Positions 58,391 to 64,000 of a stretch of DNA of 64,000 nucleotides are shown piece by piece; positions within the stretch are counted from its first letter, which is position 1, and each line of letters begins with the position of its first letter. Source of the stretch: Vibrio sp. Isolate34 (lineage in GTDB: Bacteria; Pseudomonadota; Gammaproteobacteria; Enterobacterales; Vibrionaceae). A program made the position numbers and the translations under genes. A model generated the notes under the pieces. That model was not told the DNA's origin and ran no database searches. It saw nothing but the letters and a program-made list of their open reading frames with translations. The stretch is taken from positions 62,001-126,000 of the forward strand of contig NZ_JAKEUO010000012.1 of assembly GCF_022397915.1 (NCBI RefSeq), in the 5' to 3' direction.

Positions 58391-58414
58391 CTGTGTGCGA
58401 TTTCTCGCACACAG
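58391..58414 (-). terminator. Hairpin between oppA and oppB
   Basis: A perfect 10-bp stem (CTGTGTGCGA / TCGCACACAG) has loop GAAA in the minus-strand RNA, a stable tetraloop. It is followed by a spaced T-rich stretch, not a direct T tract. It likely stabilises oppA mRNA or partly stops transcription, so that more OppA than OppBCDF is made. Confidence 0.7.
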
Positions 58415-58448
58415 GTCTAAGTTAGTTATATTTTATTTTTATAGGCGG

Positions 58449-60080
58449 TTATTTTGCTTTGATATAAAGATCTTTTGAATAGATCTTATCTTCGGCGTTA
58501 CCTTCTGGGTAACCACCTAGCTGAGGTGATACAAGACGTGTTGTAACGTACTGGTAGATTGGAGCAATTGGCATGTCTTTAGCTAGCAATTTTTCTGCTT
58601 CGATGTATAGCTTCGTACGCTCTTCTTCTGAAGTAGAGCTTAGGGCTTTATCGATAACCTTGTCATATTCAGCGCTCTTGTAGTGCTGACCAGCAGTTGT
58701 ATTCTGGCTAACCATCAATGTTAGGAATGAAGATGCTTCATTGTAGTCACCACACCAACCTGCACGAGCAACGTCAAAGTTACCAGTATCTTTACTGTCT
58801 AGGTATGATTTCCACTCTTGGTTTTCGAGTTTCGCGTTAATACCAAGCTCTTTCTTCCACATTGATGCAATTGCTACAGCAAGCTTCTTGTGGTTCTCAG
58901 ATGTGTTGTAAAGCAGGCTGAATTCAAGCGGGTTGTTCTTCGTGTAGCCAGCTTCTTCAAGAAGACGCTTCGCTTCAGCAATACGCTCTTTTTGAGAAAG
59001 TTGACCATACTCTGGAGTTACCGGGTCAAAGCCAGCAGTAATTTCAGGAGTCAAGAAGTAAGCTGGTTTTTGGCCTTGACCAAGAATAGCTTTCGTAACG
59101 ATGTCACGGTCCATCGCGTAAGACATTGCTTTACGAACACGCACGTCGTCGAAAGGTGCTTTCTGTGCATTAAATTGGTAGTAATAAGTACACAGGTTAC
59201 CCTTAATGTTTACATCTTCTGAGTATTCTTTCTGTAAGCGACGGAAGTGCTCGTTAGGAACTTCGTATGTGAAATCTAGTTCACCAGAGAGGAAGCGGTT
59301 CATTTCCGCTACTTGGTTTTCGATTGGTAGGAATGTTACTTTGTTAAGAACTGTATGTTCGTTATCCCAGTAATTTTCGTTGCGTACTAGTTCAAGACGC
59401 TCGTTAACTACCCATTGATTTGGAACAAATGCACCATTACCAACAAAGTTTTCAGGCTTAGTCCACTGGTCACCGAATTTTTCAACAGTTGCTTTGTGTA
59501 CTGGCTTCACTGTTGTGTGACCCATCATCATTACGAAATATGGGACCGCTGTATCTAAAGTCACTTCTAACGTGTAGTCATCTAAAGCTTTAACGCCTAG
59601 TTCACTCTTGTCTTTCTTACCCGCGACGATGTCTTTCGCATTCGCCATCTTGGTATATTCCATATACCAAGCGTATGGAGAAGCAGTTAAAGGATCAACC
59701 GCACGTTGAAAGCTGTAAACGAAGTCATTTGCCGTTACAGGATCGCCGTTAGACCATTTAGCGTCTTTACGCAGGTGGAAAGTAAATGTTTTGTTGTCTG
59801 TCGTTTCCCAGCTTTCAGCTACTCCTGGGATAGTATTACCGTCGCCATCTTGGTTCACTAAACCTTCTAGAAGGTCACGAATTACGTGAGATTCTGGTAC
59901 GCCTTGAGATTTGTGAGGGTCGAGTGTTGCTACTTCAGTACCGTTACCGCGAACCAGTTCCTGAACTTTTGCTAGTTCAGTGCCTGCTGGAACTTCAGCA
60001 GCGATAGAAAGAGTAGAAGAGGCAGCCACTGCCAAACCAGCACCTAGAAGAAGGGCCTGAGTGATTTTATTCTTGTACAT
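58449..60080 (-). CDS. oppA: Periplasmic oligopeptide-binding protein OppA
   Basis: This 543-residue precursor has a signal peptide (KNKITQALLLGAGLAVAASS, cleaved near SIAAE) and the SBP_bac_5 fold: GTEVATLDPHKSQGVPESH near the N-terminus, then NGDPVTANDFVYSFQRAVDP. It captures peptides for OppBCDF. TTGGAG precedes the ATG. The 570-bp upstream stretch (60081-60650) is AT-rich leader and promoter DNA containing a short hairpin (see findings). First gene of the operon. Confidence 0.96.
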   Translation of the reverse strand: MYKNKITQALLLGAGLAVAASSTLSIAAEVPAGTELAKVQELVRGNGTEVATLDPHKSQGVPESHVIRDLLEGLVNQDGDGNTIPGVAESWETTDNKTFTFHLRKDAKWSNGDPVTANDFVYSFQRAVDPLTASPYAWYMEYTKMANAKDIVAGKKDKSELGVKALDDYTLEVTLDTAVPYFVMMMGHTTVKPVHKATVEKFGDQWTKPENFVGNGAFVPNQWVVNERLELVRNENYWDNEHTVLNKVTFLPIENQVAEMNRFLSGELDFTYEVPNEHFRRLQKEYSEDVNIKGNLCTYYYQFNAQKAPFDDVRVRKAMSYAMDRDIVTKAILGQGQKPAYFLTPEITAGFDPVTPEYGQLSQKERIAEAKRLLEEAGYTKNNPLEFSLLYNTSENHKKLAVAIASMWKKELGINAKLENQEWKSYLDSKDTGNFDVARAGWCGDYNEASSFLTLMVSQNTTAGQHYKSAEYDKVIDKALSSTSEEERTKLYIEAEKLLAKDMPIAPIYQYVTTRLVSPQLGGYPEGNAEDKIYSKDLYIKAK

Positions 60081-60650
60081 TTAATAAACTCCAAGTTTTA
60101 TGTATTGCATCCATGACTTCTTTGCTTGGTTCACTGAACGGCAGTGATTTAGATTTATTTAGCTCAAAATTTAAGCATAAAAACCTAAAACCTTACAAAG
60201 ATTGAGGCACACACTATCAACCATTGAAGTAATTTGCCATAAACAAGTCGCAAAAAATCGGATAATTCTCCGAATTACTCAAGGTAACAGTGTAAATCTC
60301 TAATAAAAGCCTAATGAATAGTGAGTTACACATAGGGATTAATTAAAAAACAGCCTTTAGTGTTGATGTATCTGTGTTGATAATTTTTTTTAGCATCTTA
60401 TGCTATAACTCGGTCAGCAAATTAACATTAATGCCACATGAAATCTAATTGCACATCACATATCCCCTAAATAGACTCCACTATTTGTGAGGATTATCAC
60501 TTTATACAAAACAGCATAATGCACTGCACCAAAACAGATTTAGAAATGCACCAAGACAGACAAAATCACGCACCGAATTTATATGCAACTTGAATGATTA
60601 ACCATTTATTAATACACCAGTTATTTATAAATAGCTTTGTAGCATGCACA
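60081..60650. other. Upstream region of oppA
   Basis: This long AT-rich gap between oppA and moaE holds a hairpin TCGGA / TCCGA followed by T residues on the minus strand (60251-60273). It also has CACTG / CAGTG arms near 60135-60150. It presumably carries the opp promoter and a leader. No CRP, Lrp or other operator could be assigned firmly. Confidence 0.4.
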
Positions 60651-60653
60651 AAA

Positions 60654-60678
60654 AAAACCGACTTTAATAGTCGGCTTT
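60654..60678 (-). terminator. Terminator after moaE
   Basis: A stem of about 10 bp (AAAGCCGACT / AGTCGGTTTT in minus-strand RNA, with one G-U pair) is followed by a T tract. It lies about 35 bp past moaE. Confidence 0.85.
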
Positions 60679-60713
60679 TAATATTCGTTCTGTAGGTGAG
60701 TAACCTTGGGTGG

Positions 60714-61169
60714 TTATTTTTCCCAACGCTCTGCAGCTTTCGCATCTGAATCTCGAGAGTCAACCCAACGAGTTGCTTCAGTGGTACGTTCCTTTTTCCA
60801 AAACGGCGCTTTGGTTTTTAGGAAGTCCATCACAAACTCACAAGCTTCAAAGGCCGCACCGCGATGTGCACTGGATACGCCAACGTAAACAATCTGGTCA
60901 CCGATATCGAGGTCACCAACACGATGGATAACGCGCATCTTTTGGATTGGCCAGCGTGCCTCAGCTTGATCACAGATCTCGCTCAATGATTTCTCTGTCA
61001 TACCCGGGTAGTGCTCCAGAGACAAACCAATCACATTATCGCCAAGGTTCATGTCGCGAACTTTACCGACGAACGTCACAATCGCTCCGGCAGCTGTACC
61101 TTGAGCCAAGTAGTCGTATTCGTCGCCTACAGAGAAGTCCTCTGCTGTCACTAATACTCTTGGATCCAT
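60714..61169 (-). CDS. moaE: Molybdopterin synthase catalytic subunit
   Basis: This 151-residue protein inserts sulphur from MoaD thiocarboxylate into cyclic pyranopterin monophosphate to make molybdopterin. Characteristic segments are GAIVTFVGKVRD, HYPGMTEKSL, IHRVGDLDIGDQIVYVGVSS and HRGAAFEAC, with the catalytic Lys in KTKAPFWKKE. It lies two bases after moaD and is last in the moa operon. Confidence 0.96.
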   Translation of the reverse strand: MDPRVLVTAEDFSVGDEYDYLAQGTAAGAIVTFVGKVRDMNLGDNVIGLSLEHYPGMTEKSLSEICDQAEARWPIQKMRVIHRVGDLDIGDQIVYVGVSSAHRGAAFEACEFVMDFLKTKAPFWKKERTTEATRWVDSRDSDAKAAERWEK

Positions 61170-61171
61170 GC

Positions 61172-61417
61172 TTAGCCTCCAGTCACTGGTGGGAAGAAAG
61201 CGACTTCATCGCCATCTTTCACTTCAGTTGTCAGAGGGACAATGGATTGGTTAAGCGCAGCCAGAAGTTTGCCCTCTTCCAAAGCGATATCCCATTTGCC
61301 TTTTTGTGTTACAAGGTGGCTGCGAATCGCTTCAATCGTCTTGAACTTTTCATCAACTTCAACGCTGTCCACACCAACAAGTTCACGAGTTTGAGCAAAG
61401 AAAAGTACTGTAATCAT
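61172..61417 (-). CDS. moaD: Molybdopterin synthase sulphur-carrier subunit
   Basis: This 81-residue ubiquitin-like protein ends in GG (FFPPVTGG), where it is activated by MoeB and carries sulphur as a thiocarboxylate. The start overlaps the moaC stop codon by four bases (ATGA), so the two are probably translationally coupled. It starts [15 protein letters not shown], typical of the family. Confidence 0.96.
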   Translation of the reverse strand: MITVLFFAQTRELVGVDSVEVDEKFKTIEAIRSHLVTQKGKWDIALEEGKLLAALNQSIVPLTTEVKDGDEVAFFPPVTGG

Positions 61418-61893
61418 GATTCCACCTTAAAATGACCAGATTTACCACCCGTTTTCTCTAACAGGCGTACATTCTCGATAACAATGTCTTTCTGAACAGC
61501 TTTACACATATCGTAAATCGTTAACGCAGCAACAGAAGCAGCCGTTAGCGCTTCCATTTCTACGCCTGTCTTACCAGCAAGTTTACAAACAGATTCAATG
61601 CGAACCTTGTTTTCAGACTCGATAGCTTCAAGCTGCACTTCTACTTTAGTTAATAGCAGAGGGTGACACAGTGGAATCAGATCCCACGTCTTCTTAGCCG
61701 CTTGAATACCCGCGATACGTGCCGTTGCGAAAACATCACCTTTATGGTGGCTACCAGAAACAATCAGCTCTAGCGTTTCAGCAGACATTTGAACGAATGC
61801 TTCCGCTCTCGCTTCACGTACTGTCTCAGCTTTAGCCGACACATCGACCATGTTTGCTTCGCCAGACGCGTTAATGTGTGTAAATTGGCTCAT
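61414..61893 (-). CDS. moaC: Cyclic pyranopterin monophosphate synthase
   Basis: This 159-residue enzyme converts the product of MoaA to cyclic pyranopterin monophosphate. It has [18 protein letters not shown], the catalytic region [27 protein letters not shown], and the conserved [12 protein letters not shown] and MCKAVQKD. The ATG at 61893 (MSQFTHIN) matches E. coli MoaC; the longer frame needs a TTG. It follows moaB by 12 bp. Confidence 0.96.
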   Translation of the reverse strand: MSQFTHINASGEANMVDVSAKAETVREARAEAFVQMSAETLELIVSGSHHKGDVFATARIAGIQAAKKTWDLIPLCHPLLLTKVEVQLEAIESENKVRIESVCKLAGKTGVEMEALTAASVAALTIYDMCKAVQKDIVIENVRLLEKTGGKSGHFKVES

Positions 61894-61905
61894 ACTCAAA
61901 CCGCC

Positions 61906-62418
61906 TTATACTGAAAGGTGTGGCATGAAGTTACAAGGGCGGTGGCTAGCATCCATCTGTTGCTTGATGATCTTAGTCCAACCTGTGCGACAAGCACCTG
62001 TAGAGCCTGGCATCGCAAAGATTACTGTGTGGTTAGCAAAGCCCGCAATCGCACGAGATTGAATTGTCGATGTACCGATCTCTTCGTAAGACACTTGACG
62101 GAATAGCTCACCAAAGCCTTCTACTTCTTTGTCGAATAGTGGCTTAAGCGCTTCAGGCGTGCTGTCACGAGAAGTAAAACCCGTACCGCCAGTGATCATG
62201 ATCGCTTGTACGCTTTCATCAGCGATCCACTTAGATACGATCGCACGGATCTTGTACATGTCGTCGATAACGATTTGCTTATCAACAACGTTGTGACCCG
62301 CTTCTTTAGCATGCTCAGCTAGGTAGCCACCTGACGTATCATTTTCTTCTGTACGTGTATCTGAAACCGTTAGTACTGCGATGTTTGCTGCTTGGAATTT
62401 GCTTTCTGCGTGACCCAT
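61906..62418 (-). CDS. moaB: Molybdenum cofactor biosynthesis protein MoaB
   Basis: This 170-residue MogA/MoaB-fold protein has the molybdopterin-binding segments VLTVSDTRTEENDTSGG and ITGGTGFTSRD. The family adenylylates molybdopterin, though E. coli MoaB itself appears dispensable. It sits between moaA and moaC in the standard order. A start at MGHAESKFQ is supported by family length. Confidence 0.95.
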   Translation of the reverse strand: MGHAESKFQAANIAVLTVSDTRTEENDTSGGYLAEHAKEAGHNVVDKQIVIDDMYKIRAIVSKWIADESVQAIMITGGTGFTSRDSTPEALKPLFDKEVEGFGELFRQVSYEEIGTSTIQSRAIAGFANHTVIFAMPGSTGACRTGWTKIIKQQMDASHRPCNFMPHLSV

Positions 62419-62505
62419 TTGTTCACCTATATAAATTTTTCAATTAGACTGATTCGCCCAGCCTAGAGAAGCTGAGCGATAAAATGCGTTAGAGTATATA
62501 GCGGG

Positions 62506-63495
62506 TTAACCGCCGATTGACGCCAAGTTTGGAGTCATGCCGCTGTTGCCATCATGTAAGAAATGGCTAACGGACTTGGTTTGAAGCTGAGCCTGTATTC
62601 GATCGATGAGCTCTTGCTCTTGTTGATCTTCTTGAATCAAATCTCTCAGTTCAACACCGTGATCGCCAAACAGACATAGGTGAAGCTTACCGGTCGCAGA
62701 AACGCGCAGTCGGTTACAACTCTCACAAAAGTCTTTCTCGTAAGGCATGATCAAACCAATCTCACCCTTGTAGTCTGGGTGAACGAACACTTGCGCAGGG
62801 CCATCATTAACGGCTCTCACTTTAAGCAACCAACCATTCGCAATTAGCTGGTTACGAATCGCAACACCTGACACATGGTGCTTGTCAAACAACTCGTCCA
62901 TCTCGCCGGTTTTCATCAGCTCAATAAAACGCAGTTGAATCGGTTTGTCTTTGATCCAATTAAGGAAGGCAGGTAACTCTTGGCTATTGAGGTCTTTCAT
63001 CAATACTACGTTTACTTTGACTTGTTCAAAGCCAACCTCAAACGCTTTATCAATACCTCGCATAACCTCAGTAAACTTATTCTCACCAGTGATCTGATGG
63101 AACATACGTGAATCTAAGCTATCCACGCTCACGTTTATATGGGTTAAACCAGCATCACGCCACTGCCCTACTTGTTTCTCCATGCGATAGCCGTTCGTTG
63201 TCGTGGCTACTTTTTCGATGCCTGGAGTAGAAGCAACGGTATGTATGATTTCAGGAAAGTCTTTACGCAGACTCGGCTCTCCGCCTGTAATGCGGATCTT
63301 TGAGGTACCACAATCTGCAAACGCTTTTACAACGCGTTTGATCTCGGGAACACTTAAAAAAGACGAGTTTTTTTGCCCTGACGGTTTATAACCATCCGGC
63401 AAGCAGTAAGTACATTTAAAGTTACAGACGTCTGTAACCGACAAGCGCAAGTAATAAAACTTGCGATGGAATCTATCTTCGAATTGTTGCGCCAC
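62506..63495 (-). CDS. moaA: GTP 3',8-cyclase MoaA (radical SAM)
   Basis: This 329-residue enzyme makes 3',8-cyclo-GTP from GTP. The radical-SAM cluster motif is CNFKCTYC near the N-terminus. A second cluster motif lies in [18 protein letters not shown], and the protein ends GG. The start is a GTG at 63495 (reading [13 protein letters not shown]), which gives the E. coli length of 329 residues and has AAAGG a few bases upstream; the longer frame needs a TTG. A probable Moco riboswitch precedes it. Confidence 0.94.
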   Translation of the reverse strand: MAQQFEDRFHRKFYYLRLSVTDVCNFKCTYCLPDGYKPSGQKNSSFLSVPEIKRVVKAFADCGTSKIRITGGEPSLRKDFPEIIHTVASTPGIEKVATTTNGYRMEKQVGQWRDAGLTHINVSVDSLDSRMFHQITGENKFTEVMRGIDKAFEVGFEQVKVNVVLMKDLNSQELPAFLNWIKDKPIQLRFIELMKTGEMDELFDKHHVSGVAIRNQLIANGWLLKVRAVNDGPAQVFVHPDYKGEIGLIMPYEKDFCESCNRLRVSATGKLHLCLFGDHGVELRDLIQEDQQEQELIDRIQAQLQTKSVSHFLHDGNSGMTPNLASIGG

Positions 63496-63504
63496 GGAAC
63501 ACCT

Positions 63505-63645
63505 TTCCAAACACGGGAGGCATAATCATTTCCAATTAAGCCCTTGTGACAACATGTCACTGGCTCTTGATGCGTATCGGTACAGCAAATACCACTGTGC
63601 GACTTAGCATGCGAGAGCTCGGAGTTATGGCAACCGCACGTTATA
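63505..63645 (-). promoter_or_regulatory. Probable molybdenum-cofactor (Moco) riboswitch upstream of moaA
   Basis: The minus-strand leader right before moaA contains the segment CTCCGAGC (63617-63624), a perfect stem GTGACA-TGT-TGTCAC (63546-63560), and CCTCCCG (63514-63520) close to the start. The arrangement resembles the Moco RNA motif that precedes moaA in many gamma-proteobacteria, where it hides the ribosome binding site when cofactor is abundant. Boundaries are estimates. I judged it from memory of the motif, not from a search. Confidence 0.55.
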
Positions 63646-63830
63646 TTCATACGCGCAGTAGCTGAGTAATAAAATACTTAATATTTTTACGTGAATCTAG
63701 CTCTGATGGTAAAAAACGGGTCACATCGGCAAAAAAAACGTATCAAACGCTCAAAATAACTCTTGTTGAGTATATAGCGAGAAGCATTTAACCTAAATTA
63801 TAGTTGGTAATAATCTAACAAGAACAAAAA

Positions 63831-64000
63831 ATGAATATTTACTCTTCAAAGAAAGTCGTAGCAATTGGTGGAGGCCATGGCTTAGGTCGTATGCTTGCTG
63901 CATTAAAAGACTTTGGTAACAACGCAACTGGCATTGTTGCAACAACGGATAATGGCGGTTCAACCGGACGAATTCGAGACTGCCAAGGTGGTATCGCTTG
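63831..64000 (+). CDS. ybhK: YvcK/CofD-like protein (gluconeogenesis factor), N-terminal part
   Basis: The first 56 codons of a gene that runs off the window: [19 protein letters not shown] followed by RMLAALKDF and [15 protein letters not shown]. This is the nucleotide-binding start of the YvcK family, which binds UDP-N-acetylglucosamine and supports growth on gluconeogenic carbon sources. In E. coli the orthologue ybhK is also divergent from moaA. Confidence 0.9.
   Translation, partial: MNIYSSKKVVAIGGGHGLGRMLAALKDFGNNATGIVATTDNGGSTGRIRDCQGGIA

Noticed and set aside
60947..61435. 162-codon plus-strand frame across moaE-moaD-moaC
   Set aside because: It is antisense to well-supported overlapping moa genes; no ribosome binding site.
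63354..63650. 98-codon minus-strand frame over the moaA start and leader
   Set aside because: It reads through the presumed riboswitch and into moaA in another frame; composition is not protein-like.
1..64000. Defence system, prophage, CRISPR or integron signs
   Set aside because: No such genes, no direct-repeat arrays of the right spacing, and no integrase or attachment site were found; the window is a housekeeping region.

Overview
This is an ordinary housekeeping stretch of a gamma-proteobacterial chromosome, almost certainly the large chromosome of a Vibrio. The evidence is the set and order of genes: a 279-residue FadR with the Vibrio-type insertion divergent from nhaB, a glucose-specific PtsG with an Mlc-like ROK repressor nearby, oppABCDF next to moaABCDE, CheV, and a fab/plsX/rpmF block joined to pabC-mltG-tmk-holB-tatD. 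Moderate GC, dense rho-independent terminators and short palindromic intergenic repeats fit the same assignment. No rRNA, tRNA, CRISPR array, prophage, integrase or transposase gene was seen.

Layout. 1-3.7 kb: the 3' end of dnaE2 (error-prone polymerase), cheV and the repressor mlc. 4-10 kb: pykA, a patatin-like lipase, a 29-residue membrane protein (ynhF-like), two small outer-membrane barrels and ptsG, which has Mlc-like operators upstream. 10-21 kb: two long minus-strand blocks, (pabC-mltG-tmk-holB-tatD) and (rpmF-plsX-fabH-fabD-fabG-acpP-fabF, with yceD at the head). 21-29 kb: maf (yceF), rluC, rne with a long structured leader, and a SulP transporter. 28-37 kb: a low-molecular-weight phosphatase, cobO/btuR, asmA-like, udk, mrp, metG and yehS. 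37-43 kb: fadR, nhaB, dsbB, a SEC-C protein and dusC. 43-54 kb: two diguanylate cyclases, malZ, an orphan solute-binding protein, yfbV, ackA-pta and yqjG. 54-64 kb: oppABCDF, moaABCDE with a probable Moco riboswitch, and the start of a yvcK-like gene.

How the genes work together. Glucose uptake (ptsG), its repressor (mlc), pyruvate kinase (pykA) and overflow acetate metabolism (ackA-pta) lie in one window, together with fatty-acid synthesis (fab/plsX) and its regulator fadR. The moa genes make molybdopterin. The opp genes import peptides. CheV and two GGDEF proteins couple sensing to motility and c-di-GMP.

I found no clearly undescribed multi-gene system. The less routine observations are non-coding: a 161-bp MITE-like palindrome upstream of yqjG, a family of about 34-bp palindromes in two distant intergenic gaps, paired Mlc-like operators at ptsG, tandem terminators inside ackA-pta, a hairpin between oppA and oppB, and an unexplained leader before nhaB. 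Many start codons were moved from the longest-ORF position on the basis of ribosome binding sites, overlaps and family length; each case is noted.
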